NCBI GenBank assembly: GCA_913055585.1
Contig: CAJXKN010000004.1
Span: forward strand, 1-37,310
Source: an uncultured Caldisericota bacterium
GTDB taxonomy: Bacteria > Caldisericota > Caldisericia > Caldisericales > Caldisericaceae
Reading direction: 5' to 3'
Length of the DNA stretch: 37,310 nucleotides
A program made the translations under genes and the position numbers. Position 1 is the first letter of the stretch. Every line of letters starts with the position of its first letter. The notes under the pieces are model-generated. The model did not search any database. It had not been told where the DNA came from and saw only the letters and a program-made list of their open reading frames with translations. Shown one piece after another: positions 8,642 through 17,238 of this stretch.

Positions 8642-10003
8642 TTAATAGCCAAGAAGTTTTTTTGAAATAGCATTGTGCTTATCAATAAATTCCTTTTCAT
8701 TCAGTTTTGTGAAGTGCCCATCCTCTATCAATACTTCGCCATTAATCATAGAGAAATCAACGGATTTTGCATCGCAGAGCACAAGGGATGCAACAGGGTC
8801 GGAAAGTCCACCAGCAAATTCAATTTTGTCCAGCTTAAAGCCAATAATGTCTGCTGCTTTTCCTCTTTCTATGGAGCCAATTTCTTTTTCCATTCTCAGC
8901 ACTTTTGCGCCGCCCATTGTAGCAAAGTACAATGCCTCACGCGGCGTCAGTGCATTTGCTCCGTACTTTACACGCTGGAGAAGCAGTGCATTCCTTATCT
9001 CAAGCAAAAAATTCCCCGTATCGTTAGAGGAGCTCCCATCAACACCAAGGCTAATCCTTATATCTGTATTTTTCATCTTATAAACTGGGGCAATGCCAGA
9101 ACCCAAACGCATATTGGAGGAGGGACAGTGCGACATCCCTACATTGTTTCGGGATAATTTTCTGATATCCGTGTCAGATACGTGCACAAGATGAGCAAAC
9201 CAAACCCTGGGAGAAAGCCACCCAAGCTTTTCCATATAATCAACAGGTTTTAAACCAAATTTTTCCATACAGAATTTTTCTTCATCCTCTGTTTCTGCAA
9301 GGTGCGTGTGCAACAAAAGATCATACTTTTCTGCAAGTTTTGCCGTGTCCTTCATCAAATCTTCAGTGACAGAGAATGGCGAGCAGGGTGCCAGTGCAAC
9401 TCTGTGCATAGAAAAACGTGAAGTATCATTGTACTTTTGGACAACTCGCTCCGAATCTTTAAGGATTTCTTCTTCCGTTTGCACGACAGAATCAGGAGGC
9501 AAGCCACCATCTTTTTTTGAAAGCGACATACTGCCCCTTGTCCCGTAGAAACGCACACCAGTAATATCTGCACCTTCCATCTCTGCATCAAACAGATTTG
9601 GATGACCTTTTGGGAATAGATACAAATGGTCTGTCGTTGTCGTTACACCACTTTTCATCATTTCAAGGATTGCAGTAACAGTAGAAACCATCACTGCCTC
9701 TTCGTCTATATTCTTCCATTTTTCATACAGAAATGTAAGCCAGTCAAAGAGCTTTGCATTCTGTACTTCTGGTACTGCCCTGAAGAGGGATTGATAAAAA
9801 TGATGGTGTGTATTTACAAAACCTGGAAGGATAAGCATTCCTTTACCAGAAATTACTCTGTCTTTCCTTATAAGTGGAGGAGGTGAGCCGCCTCCGACAT
9901 CTTTTATCACATTGTCAACAATGTAAATCCAGCCATTTTTGATCTCTTCCAAATTGTTATTGAACGTAGCTATAAGGTCAATATCCTTAATGAGAATCCG
10001 CAT
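8642..10003 (-). CDS. Amidohydrolase of the SsnA/AtzB type, probable 8-oxoguanine deaminase
   Basis: A 453-residue metal-dependent deaminase of the cytosine-deaminase/TrzA subfamily. Motifs: the metal-binding HHH of VNTHHHFYQSLFRAVP (residues 64-79), SGVTTTTDHLYLFP, LLHTHLAET, WFAHLVHVS and SLGVDGSSSND, which carry the remaining His and Asp ligands. The combination NTHHHFYQ, LFDWL and DHLYLFP is what I associate with 8-oxoguanine deaminases, which turn 8-oxoguanine into urate and ammonia; guanine deaminase or another SsnA-type activity remains possible. AAGGAG lies before the ATG, and the start overlaps the molybdenum subunit by 17 nt. Placement with a xanthine-dehydrogenase-type enzyme supports a purine substrate. 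Confidence 0.82.
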   Translation of the reverse strand: MRILIKDIDLIATFNNNLEEIKNGWIYIVDNVIKDVGGGSPPPLIRKDRVISGKGMLILPGFVNTHHHFYQSLFRAVPEVQNAKLFDWLTFLYEKWKNIDEEAVMVSTVTAILEMMKSGVTTTTDHLYLFPKGHPNLFDAEMEGADITGVRFYGTRGSMSLSKKDGGLPPDSVVQTEEEILKDSERVVQKYNDTSRFSMHRVALAPCSPFSVTEDLMKDTAKLAEKYDLLLHTHLAETEDEEKFCMEKFGLKPVDYMEKLGWLSPRVWFAHLVHVSDTDIRKLSRNNVGMSHCPSSNMRLGSGIAPVYKMKNTDIRISLGVDGSSSNDTGNFLLEIRNALLLQRVKYGANALTPREALYFATMGGAKVLRMEKEIGSIERGKAADIIGFKLDKIEFAGGLSDPVASLVLCDAKSVDFSMINGEVLIEDGHFTKLNEKEFIDKHNAISKKLLGY

Positions 10004-12293
10004 ATTCTTTTTTCTCCTTTTCCTTAAGCAGTGTATAAATATATTCGCTTGTTGCAGGTATCTTAAAAATCCTTATTCCTGCTGCATCATAAATTGCATT
10101 TGTAATGGCAGGTGCAGTGGCACACATCACCGTTTCTGCAATCCCTTTTGCTTTATAGGGGCCTGTTTCTTCCGGGTCAATTACAGGGACTGTTTGAATT
10201 TTACTCGGTACATCCTTTGAGGTTGGAATGATATACGTTGAAAAATTAAGAGTTTTGAATAGTCCTTTGTCTATCAAAACATCTTCAGTGAGAGCGTATC
10301 CAAGCCCCATTACATATCCACCTTCAACCTGTCCCTCAAACCCTTGTCTATTTATAACAGTTCCACCGTCAACAACTTCTGCGCCTTCCAGTACTTTTAC
10401 TTTTCCCGTAAGTTCATTCACTTCAACGACTGCAAGGTGAGCAGAAAAAGAAAAGATGTTATGCGGCAATCCAAAAGCATCTTTAATCTTTATATCTGCG
10501 ATAGGCGCTAAGAAATAGCCTTCTGTTTTCGGAAGACTTTTTCCTTCTTTCAAAAATTCAAGTGCAATCTGTTCATAAGTAACGTATATATCTGGATGTT
10601 CTTTTACATAGAAAGTAGCGTTATCTACTTCCAATTGATCTTCACTCACGTTGAGCATATCTGAAGCTTTGTTTTTTAATATCCTCATCATCCTTTTTGA
10701 TGCTATGACAGAGGCACGACCGCCAGTATATACTCCCCTTGATGCACTTGTTGGTCCAGAATCCGCCGTAAGATCCGTATCTCCAAGAATTACGTCCACT
10801 TTAGAAATAGGGCATTTCATAGTCTCTGCTACAATCTGTGCAAATGAAGTGCCAATACCTTGTCCATAATCTACCAGACCTACTCCAACGGTAAAGCCAC
10901 CGTCTGCACGGAACCTTAGAATAGCTCCACCGTAATCAGGAAGCCCAATGCCAAGTCCTGCCCCTTGCGATGTTAGAGCAATTCCTACACCTCTTTTTAT
11001 CCAGGGACGATTGTGGTCCACCCTCTCAATATTATCCTTATTTTTCCAGATATCAGTTTGTTTAACTCCATCAAGCACTGCAATGGTGCCTACACTTGTC
11101 GTAAGCTTATTGCCTATTGGTGTAGTATCACCTCTACGCAAAGCATTTTTTCTTCTTAAATCAAGCTTATCAATCCCGAGCTTCTCAGCAATAATATCCA
11201 TCTGTGTCTCCATTGCAAACGTCACCTGTGGCACGCCAAAGCCTCTGAATGCTCCTGCTACACCATTGTTCGTATATATACAGTATCCATCTATACGTAC
11301 ATTATCAAGCCTGTAAGGCCCACAGGAATGTTCAACTGCAAGGTTTAAAACAGGACCTCCAAGCGATGCATAAGCTCCTGTATCTGCATATATCTTTACT
11401 TCATTTGCAATAAGCGTTCCGTCTTTTTTAACAGCTGTCCTGTATTTCATAATCATAGGATGTCTCTTCCAGTAGGATATCATTGATTCTTCTCTTGACA
11501 TAACAATTTTAACAGGCCTTTTCGTTTTCAATGCAAGCAGACCTAAAATGGGCTGAATGGTAAGTTCATCCTTCCCTCCAAATGCACCTCCCACGGGATA
11601 AGAAACAACATGAATCTTTCGTGGATTCAGTCCGAGACAACGGGAGAGTTGCAGCTGGTCTCTCTGCGGATATTGGGAGCCTGCATAGACGGAAAGCGTA
11701 CCATCCTCTTCAAGCTTTGCAACACCAGATTCAGTTTCCAAAAACATATGTTCCTGCCTTCCTGTGCGATACGTATGCTCCACAATGAGGTCAGCTTCCT
11801 TAAAAGCTTTATCTACGTCTCCTCTCTTAATCTGCGTATGAAGATGAATGTTGCCATCATCATGCACTTTAGGAGCATCTGGTTCCATTGCTTTTATCGG
11901 ATCATCCACCACAGGGAGTGGCTCATACTCCACGTCTATGAGTTTTACTGCTTCCTCTGCTATTTCTTTTGTTTCAGCAGCAACTGCTGCTACGGCATCA
12001 CCTATGTATCTCACCTTATCTTCACAGAGCACAGGTTGATCAGGCACGACAATCCCAAAACCATTTAATCCAGGCACATCTTTCCAGGTCACTACTGCTA
12101 CAACACCTTTCAATGCCTTTGCTTTTGATGTATCAATCTTTTTAATCAATGCATGGGGATATCGTGAACGAAGCACTTTGCCCCAGAGCATATCAGGGAA
12201 AGAAAGGTCGGACATATATTTTATTCTCCCTGTAGCTTTTTCTTCTGCATCAACCCTCTTCTCAACTTTTCCAATGTGTTTAAATTTTTCCAT
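9987..12293 (-). CDS. Xanthine dehydrogenase-type molybdenum-binding subunit
   Basis: A 768-residue large subunit of the xanthine oxidase family, which hydroxylates purines or related heterocycles at a molybdenum-cytosine-dinucleotide (or plain molybdopterin) centre. Visible motifs are GGAFGGKDE, GAFRGFGVPQ (cofactor binding), DYGQGIGTSFAQI, and the catalytic glutamate in YKAKGIAET near the C terminus. An in-frame TTG lies 18 nt further upstream, but AAAGGGTGAT sits just before the ATG at 12293, so I choose the ATG. That start leaves a 5-nt gap after the FAD subunit gene. The small FAD and 2Fe-2S subunits are separate genes, as in bacterial XdhABC. Purine is inferred from the neighbouring deaminase; selenium dependence cannot be judged. 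Confidence 0.87.
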   Translation of the reverse strand: MEKFKHIGKVEKRVDAEEKATGRIKYMSDLSFPDMLWGKVLRSRYPHALIKKIDTSKAKALKGVVAVVTWKDVPGLNGFGIVVPDQPVLCEDKVRYIGDAVAAVAAETKEIAEEAVKLIDVEYEPLPVVDDPIKAMEPDAPKVHDDGNIHLHTQIKRGDVDKAFKEADLIVEHTYRTGRQEHMFLETESGVAKLEEDGTLSVYAGSQYPQRDQLQLSRCLGLNPRKIHVVSYPVGGAFGGKDELTIQPILGLLALKTKRPVKIVMSREESMISYWKRHPMIMKYRTAVKKDGTLIANEVKIYADTGAYASLGGPVLNLAVEHSCGPYRLDNVRIDGYCIYTNNGVAGAFRGFGVPQVTFAMETQMDIIAEKLGIDKLDLRRKNALRRGDTTPIGNKLTTSVGTIAVLDGVKQTDIWKNKDNIERVDHNRPWIKRGVGIALTSQGAGLGIGLPDYGGAILRFRADGGFTVGVGLVDYGQGIGTSFAQIVAETMKCPISKVDVILGDTDLTADSGPTSASRGVYTGGRASVIASKRMMRILKNKASDMLNVSEDQLEVDNATFYVKEHPDIYVTYEQIALEFLKEGKSLPKTEGYFLAPIADIKIKDAFGLPHNIFSFSAHLAVVEVNELTGKVKVLEGAEVVDGGTVINRQGFEGQVEGGYVMGLGYALTEDVLIDKGLFKTLNFSTYIIPTSKDVPSKIQTVPVIDPEETGPYKAKGIAETVMCATAPAITNAIYDAAGIRIFKIPATSEYIYTLLKEKEKKEYADSH

Positions 12294-12298
12294 AGCTA

Positions 12299-13174
12299 TC
12301 ACCCTTTCCAATTATTTTTATAAAGTTCAAGCAAACCTTCATAGAGAAGATTTATGCTCATATCCTGCCTATACTTAAGTGATGCTCTGACATCTGAAAT
12401 AGGCGAAACTTCCCTCCAGGCAAGCTGCGCAATGTAGCGGAGCTTTTCAGGAGAATCAAGAGATTCACTGATTAACGCTTTCTCTACTCTTTCTCCTCTT
12501 ACTACGGTAGGCGCTACTGCTCCGAATGCAACAACTGCTTTATCCATTTTGTTTTTTTCTTCTCCCCTGCCAAGCTTTACCGAAACATTCACTACAGCAA
12601 TGGCAAGAGCGTTCCTCTGCCCTAATTTTTTAAAGAAACCAATTTCCTTCTCTGTCATTTCAGGCATAAAAATATCAACTAACATTTCATTTGTTTTTAA
12701 AACTGTTTTTCCAGGGCCCGTAAAAAAATCTTCTATAGAAATAACCCTTTCTCCCTCACTGCTCAGAAGTTTTAGCTTTGCTTCCTCTGCAAACAGTGCA
12801 GAAATTGAGTCTCCTGCAGGCGAGGCATTCGCTACATTCCCTCCTAATGTTCCTCTGTTTCTTATCTGTGGTGAACCAATCGTGCTGCATGCTTCTCTTA
12901 AAACTGTTGCATATTTCTTTACCTCTTCCGATTCAAGAATCTCGCTGTGCGTTGTAAGGGGAAGAATATGTATTTTTCCATCTTCTCTGTAAATTCCTTT
13001 CAGTTCTCTAATTCTGCTAATGTCAAGAATGTGCTTCTCTTTTACCATATTTTGCTTCAATCTAACAACAAGGTCTGTACCTGCTGCAATAATCTTTATA
13101 TCTTTATCAAACTCATCAAGGTATTGGATTGCTTCTTCAATCGTATTCGCCCTGTAATAATCAAATTTGTTCAC
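12299..13174 (-). CDS. Xanthine dehydrogenase-type FAD-binding subunit
   Basis: About 291 residues of the CoxM/XdhB flavoprotein family, which passes electrons from the 2Fe-2S centres to NAD or another acceptor. The FAD-binding motifs AAGTDLV and TLGGNVANASPAGD (with IRNRGTLGG just before) are clear, followed by the CoxM C-terminal region. A longer frame opens at a TTG at 13207, but GAGAAGGAGG ends 6 nt before a GTG at 13174, and the family start (KFDYYRANTIEEA) follows that GTG, so the GTG is chosen. It overlaps the xdhC-like gene by 14 nt. No obvious residue is missing. Confidence 0.87.
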   Translation of the reverse strand: MNKFDYYRANTIEEAIQYLDEFDKDIKIIAAGTDLVVRLKQNMVKEKHILDISRIRELKGIYREDGKIHILPLTTHSEILESEEVKKYATVLREACSTIGSPQIRNRGTLGGNVANASPAGDSISALFAEEAKLKLLSSEGERVISIEDFFTGPGKTVLKTNEMLVDIFMPEMTEKEIGFFKKLGQRNALAIAVVNVSVKLGRGEEKNKMDKAVVAFGAVAPTVVRGERVEKALISESLDSPEKLRYIAQLAWREVSPISDVRASLKYRQDMSINLLYEGLLELYKNNWKG

Positions 13175-13988
13175 TGTGTGCCTCCTTCTCAGTTTTGATT
13201 TTATCAATCATATCTTTTTGCACTGCAATAATCTCAGCAAGGATTGCAATGCTAATTTCAAAAGGTGTATCTCCTCCTATGGCAATACCAATAGGAGCAT
13301 AAATGCTGTTTAAAAATTCATCACTTACATTTAACTCTCTTGCTTTGTCAAAGCATTTGTTTCTTCTATTTGTGCTACCTATCATTCCGATGTACTGATA
13401 CGTTATCTTCTTTTCATATAAGGCTTTCAGTATGTAGGGGTCATCTTTACCCCCTGTTGTTACAATGACAACGATTGCTCCGTTTCGGAGCGGGAGTGCC
13501 TTAGTTGCATCATAGAGATTATCTTCTACATAGATTGAAGCCTTTGGAAATCTATCTTTATTTGCAAATTCTTTTCTTGTATCTACAACAATAATATCAT
13601 ACGTATTGTCAATGAGAAGTATATCATAGAGCGTTTTGCCGATATGTCCTGCGCCAAAGATAACAAACTGCTGAGTAGTGCCTACATATTCCATATATAT
13701 GGATATGGTACCGCCACATACCATACCTAATGAACTCTTATCGCCTTCTTTTAAAACGTATGTCTTGAAGAGAGGCTTTCTTGTTTTGAACAGATTCATC
13801 GCATTGTCTATTACATCTTTTTCAAGTGTACCACCGCCTACAGTACCAAACGTTGTACGATCAGGCAGAATAATCATTTTAAAGCCTGATTTTCCTGAAG
13901 TAGAAGATTCAGCATTTACAACTGCCGCAAGGACAAACTCCTTTTTATTATGAATGAGCTCTACAATCTTCTCATAAATTTTTTGCAT
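13161..13988 (-). CDS. xdhC: XdhC/CoxI-family molybdenum hydroxylase maturation factor
   Basis: A 275-residue member of the XdhC/CoxI family. These proteins bind molybdenum cofactor, protect it and help its sulfuration and insertion into xanthine dehydrogenase-like enzymes; they are not subunits of the final enzyme. The N-terminal XdhC domain includes FGTVGGGTLE (47-56) and GMVCGGTISIYME (88-100, Cys91). The C-terminal Rossmann domain begins with VIFGAGHIG (109-117) and includes YIGMIGS and APIGIAIGGDTPFEI. GGAGG precedes the ATG and lies in the end of the upstream gene, with a 17-nt overlap. Its place between the cofactor genes and the subunits fits the assigned role. Confidence 0.88.
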   Translation of the reverse strand: MQKIYEKIVELIHNKKEFVLAAVVNAESSTSGKSGFKMIILPDRTTFGTVGGGTLEKDVIDNAMNLFKTRKPLFKTYVLKEGDKSSLGMVCGGTISIYMEYVGTTQQFVIFGAGHIGKTLYDILLIDNTYDIIVVDTRKEFANKDRFPKASIYVEDNLYDATKALPLRNGAIVVIVTTGGKDDPYILKALYEKKITYQYIGMIGSTNRRNKCFDKARELNVSDEFLNSIYAPIGIAIGGDTPFEISIAILAEIIAVQKDMIDKIKTEKEAHSEQI

Positions 13989-14964
13989 TGATAAATCCTC
14001 CCTCTCCCATTGTTACAATTTCTTCTTTTGAGAGGGTATAATCTGCAAGGATGATAGGCATAATTCGGTGAAAGCTCGTACCACTCTTAGCAAGCCCTGC
14101 AGCACCAGGAATACCAAGAACAACTTTCCCATTTTTATAACTAATAAGGAATGTTATGCCAGGCCACATTGGGACTCCGTATGTAACAATATCTACACCC
14201 ATTTCTTTTATACCTTCCGTTGTTCTGTCATCAGGGTCAACAGCCATCCCCCCCATATATATTACAATATCTGCACCATTATCTATTGCAGAGAGAGCAT
14301 TCTGCTTAACTACTGAAGCATCATCAGGGAGAACTTTCCTCAAAAATACATTCTGTCCCATTCCTTCAAGATAATGGATTACATTAAAACTCATTGTTTC
14401 TTTTCTCCGCCCCTCTATGAATTCATTGCCCACAGGGAAAATAGCAATCTTATGCTTTTTAAGGGGAAGGAGATTAATAATAGGATAATGTTCTTCTGCA
14501 ATACGTTTAATCTCTGCCATTTCAGAAATAGGTATCTCTAAAGGCATTACTTTACCCAAAGCAACAGGAGCATTTTTTTCTACAAAACTGAAATTGTATA
14601 CTACTGCAATGCGTGGGTCCTTCAGTTTATTTATCTCTCTTAAGCCCTCAGTATCTATAGTGACTACACCTCTCTTTTCAGCAAAGAGCTTTACTATAGA
14701 TTCACTCGGACTATTAGCATAGAGATTTTTACCTTTTATAGCCTGCATCATTTCATTTGCAGCATCGTCTTCATTAACAAATCCTTCGTCTTTACCTAAT
14801 ATCCATACGTAATGCTTGCCAATAGAGAGAAGCTTTTCAACATCCTCTTCCTTTATAATATGTCCTCTTTTGAAGAGCGGTCCTTTTCTTACACCTGGAA
14901 TAATTTCTGTTACATCACTTCCCAAAACTTTACCTACCGCTTGTTCTGCTTTTACTTTTTCCAT
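13972..14964 (-). CDS. Molybdopterin-binding protein (MoeA/MoaB-like domain)
   Basis: A 330-residue protein with a C-terminal molybdopterin-binding (MoCF) domain. Motifs are KHKIAIFPVGNEF (start of the domain), IVIYMGGMAVDPDDRT (equivalent of the GGxSxGxxD loop) and VPMWPGI/VVLGIPGAAG. The N-terminal 170 residues resemble the first part of MoeA-like proteins found beside molybdenum hydroxylase genes in clostridia. MoeA inserts molybdate into adenylylated molybdopterin; whether this shorter relative does the same or only binds cofactor is not visible. The ATG is preceded by AAAGGC and overlaps the nucleotidyltransferase gene by 13 nt. Confidence 0.8.
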   Translation of the reverse strand: MEKVKAEQAVGKVLGSDVTEIIPGVRKGPLFKRGHIIKEEDVEKLLSIGKHYVWILGKDEGFVNEDDAANEMMQAIKGKNLYANSPSESIVKLFAEKRGVVTIDTEGLREINKLKDPRIAVVYNFSFVEKNAPVALGKVMPLEIPISEMAEIKRIAEEHYPIINLLPLKKHKIAIFPVGNEFIEGRRKETMSFNVIHYLEGMGQNVFLRKVLPDDASVVKQNALSAIDNGADIVIYMGGMAVDPDDRTTEGIKEMGVDIVTYGVPMWPGITFLISYKNGKVVLGIPGAAGLAKSGTSFHRIMPIILADYTLSKEEIVTMGEGGFINAKNL

Positions 14965-15539
14965 AATGCCTTTGCCCTCTCGTAATCCTCTTTTGTATCC
15001 ATATCAAAAAGAATTTTATTATCATTCATCTCAACGAATTGATACATATCAGTATGCCTCCTCAGTATATCCCTCAACGTTGTTTCTTCAGGAGAAGCTG
15101 CAAGAATCTCATCTTTTAAAGAAAAAGGGATAATGATAGGGTGTCCTTTTCTTCCCTTAAACGTCGGGATGAGTATATGCCCATTCTGATAATTTCTTAT
15201 CATTTTGTTAATGATATTTCTATCAATAAGCAAACAGTCAGCAAGCCCTATAAGTACCGCTTCTGCATCTTTTATATTTTTCAACCCCGTTTGAATAGAA
15301 GAGAACATTTCTTTTTTATAATCTTTGTTCACCACAAGCCTGAGTTTATCATTTTTTTTAATAACTTTTTTAATATCGTTTGCCCTGTATCCTAAAACAA
15401 GTACTACTTCTGATAATGACGATGAAAGATATTCTTCAAGTAGTGTTTCTATAACAGTTCTATCCCCTATTGTTAAAAGAGGTTTTAACTTCCCCATTCT
15501 TGTGGATTCGCCTGCTGAAAGTAAAATACCCTTAATCAT
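14952..15539 (-). CDS. mocA: MobA-like nucleotidyltransferase, probable molybdenum cofactor cytidylyltransferase
   Basis: A 195-residue NTP transferase. It has the nucleotide-binding start GILLSAGESTRMGKLKPLL (residues 4-22), the VVLVLGYRA strand, GLADCLLID in place of the usual ADxP metal-binding segment, and KGRKGHPIII. The last motif is typical of MocA, which joins CMP from CTP to molybdopterin to give the dinucleotide cofactor used by xanthine dehydrogenase-family enzymes. The neighbours (2Fe-2S subunit, 8-nt overlap; molybdopterin-binding protein, 13-nt overlap) support MocA over MobA. A second, MobA-type transferase at 22239-22850 serves the formate dehydrogenase operon. Confidence 0.82.
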   Translation of the reverse strand: MIKGILLSAGESTRMGKLKPLLTIGDRTVIETLLEEYLSSSLSEVVLVLGYRANDIKKVIKKNDKLRLVVNKDYKKEMFSSIQTGLKNIKDAEAVLIGLADCLLIDRNIINKMIRNYQNGHILIPTFKGRKGHPIIIPFSLKDEILAASPEETTLRDILRRHTDMYQFVEMNDNKILFDMDTKEDYERAKALWKK

Positions 15540-16002
15540 TTTCCTTGCTTGCTTTCTCCACTGCTTTTATGATTTTTGCATAACCTGTGCAGCGGCAGAG
15601 GTTACCAGAAAGTCCTTCCCTTATTTCCTCTTCCGTTGGATGCGGATTTTCCTTTAAGAGGTAGAGAGAGGACATAATCATACCTGGCGTACAGAAGCCG
15701 CACTGTATTGCACCTTCTTCAACGAACGCTTTTTGTAGAGGATGCAAATGCTCCACTGAGCCTATCCCTTCAATGGTAGTAATCTCAGCCCCATCTGCTT
15801 GAGGCGCAAGAATCAGGCAAGAATTTGCACTTCTTCCGTTGAATAGAATTGTACAGGCTCCACATTCTCCTTTTCCACAGCCTTCCTTTGTGCCTGTAAG
15901 ATGTAGCCTTTCTCTTATTACATCAAGCAAAGTTATATTCACAGGTACTTTTAATGTATATTTCTTTTTATTTACCGTAAGGTTAATTTCCATCTCCTGC
16001 AT
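15532..16002 (-). CDS. Xanthine dehydrogenase-type 2Fe-2S subunit
   Basis: A 156-residue CoxS/XdhC-type iron-sulfur subunit carrying two 2Fe-2S clusters between the molybdenum site and FAD. The plant-ferredoxin-like cluster is bound by C42, C47, C50 and C62 (CGKGECGAC then SC). The second, in the helical domain, uses C101, C104, C136 and C138 (QCGFCTPG and LCRCTGY). Length is standard. AAGGAG lies 6 nt before the ATG at 16002; a second in-frame ATG at 15993 also has AGGAG but would clip the first strand. It is separated from the other enzyme subunits by three maturation genes, an order unlike most coxMLS or xdhABC sets. Confidence 0.92.
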   Translation of the reverse strand: MQEMEINLTVNKKKYTLKVPVNITLLDVIRERLHLTGTKEGCGKGECGACTILFNGRSANSCLILAPQADGAEITTIEGIGSVEHLHPLQKAFVEEGAIQCGFCTPGMIMSSLYLLKENPHPTEEEIREGLSGNLCRCTGYAKIIKAVEKASKEND

Positions 16003-16005
16003 TTT

Positions 16006-17238
16006 TTACTCCTTTTTTGCAAAATAATGCATATCGCTATTTAGCTTTTCTTTCATTCTGATTGCATTTACAGGACAAACCTGCATACACATTGCACAGC
16101 CAACACACTTGTCCTCGTTAACATTGGGCAATCTTTTTTCGCTATCCCAGTCTATTGCTTGATGCCCTCCATCGTTGCATGCTGCATAGCAGAGACCGCA
16201 TCCGATACATTTATCCTCATTAATCTCAGCTTTTGTTTCAGGTGAAGGTAGCTCTTCCTGCGTTTTGATATTTGGTAGTGCCTTTCCTACAATATCCATA
16301 GGTGAGTGAAAGCCCATATCCATCAAATAGTGAGCAAGTCCACTCTTTAAATCTCTTATTGTTCTAAAGCCGTAATGCATAGGCAGAGTGCAGAATTGGA
16401 CATTTGAAGCACCTACACTCATAAATTCTACCGCATCTCTCCAGTTGAATGCGCCACCGTTACCCGAGATTGTAATGTCCACATTCTTTGCAATTTCTGC
16501 AATGGTTCTCAGTGTGATAGGCTTAATTGCAGGACCTGAAAGGCCAGAATACGTACCTTTACCAAAAAGTGTGGGGTACGGCTCAAATGTTTTTATATCA
16601 ACACCTAAAAGCGATGGAATGGTATTGCTTGCAGTGATACCATCCGCGCCGCCGCTTTTTACTGCTTTCGCTACTTCAACAATATCCGTTACCTGTGGAG
16701 TTATTTTGATAAGCACTGGCGTGTCTCCTGCTGCTTCTTTCACCCATCCTGTAACTTTTTCTGTTGCTTCTATGCTCTGTGCAAGCATTCTGCCAGGTGC
16801 TTCTCCCATGCTTCCCTGAGGGCAACTGAAACTGCACTCAATAAGATCAACTCCTGCTTTTTTGAGTCTCCAGACGAGCGTTTGCCAATCTTCTTTCTTT
16901 GAGCCCATAATGGATGCTGCAATCATTTTATCCGGAAATGCTTCTTTCAATGCTTTTACACGTTTTACAATTTCATTGATATGGTACTGTGATATGAGAT
17001 CAATATTACCCAATCCTGTAATTCTGTGGTCTGTTGCAAATGAAGACATCATCGGATACTTTAGGGGCACAGGATTTCCTTCAATAGAGGTTGTCTTTAA
17101 TATCACACCTGCCCATCCTGCTTTTAATCCATTGTATGCAATTTCCAGCTCATCCGTACTGGGAGAAGCGGAAAGTATAAATGGACTATCCAGGTGAATC
17201 CCTAAAAAATCTATAGAAAGATCTTTTTCTTTATACAT
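16006..17238 (-). CDS. preA: Dihydropyrimidine dehydrogenase-type FMN/4Fe-4S subunit (PreA-like)
   Basis: A 410-residue flavoprotein: an FMN TIM barrel of the dihydroorotate/dihydropyrimidine dehydrogenase type followed by two 4Fe-4S clusters near the C terminus (CIGCGLCYAAC and CVGCAMCMQVCP). With PreT it would reduce uracil or thymine with NAD(P)H, or run in reverse. The active-site loop reads SCPQGSMGEAPGRMLAQ and shows no cysteine matching the catalytic one of mammalian enzyme (in ACGQ), so the substrate is left open. A TTG at 17265 would extend the frame, but GGAGGGAG lies 6 nt before the ATG at 17238, which overlaps the preT stop by 8 nt; the ATG is chosen. Confidence 0.85.
   Translation of the reverse strand: MYKEKDLSIDFLGIHLDSPFILSASPSTDELEIAYNGLKAGWAGVILKTTSIEGNPVPLKYPMMSSFATDHRITGLGNIDLISQYHINEIVKRVKALKEAFPDKMIAASIMGSKKEDWQTLVWRLKKAGVDLIECSFSCPQGSMGEAPGRMLAQSIEATEKVTGWVKEAAGDTPVLIKITPQVTDIVEVAKAVKSGGADGITASNTIPSLLGVDIKTFEPYPTLFGKGTYSGLSGPAIKPITLRTIAEIAKNVDITISGNGGAFNWRDAVEFMSVGASNVQFCTLPMHYGFRTIRDLKSGLAHYLMDMGFHSPMDIVGKALPNIKTQEELPSPETKAEINEDKCIGCGLCYAACNDGGHQAIDWDSEKRLPNVNEDKCVGCAMCMQVCPVNAIRMKEKLNSDMHYFAKKE

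Noticed and set aside
12294-12311. Upstream TTG start for the molybdenum subunit
   Set aside because: An AAAGGGTGAT site directly before the ATG at 12293 and homology beginning at EKFKHIGK favour the ATG.
13175-13207. Upstream TTG start for the FAD subunit
   Set aside because: AAGGAGG is placed correctly for the GTG at 13174, and the extra residues (KSKLRRRHT) have no family counterpart.
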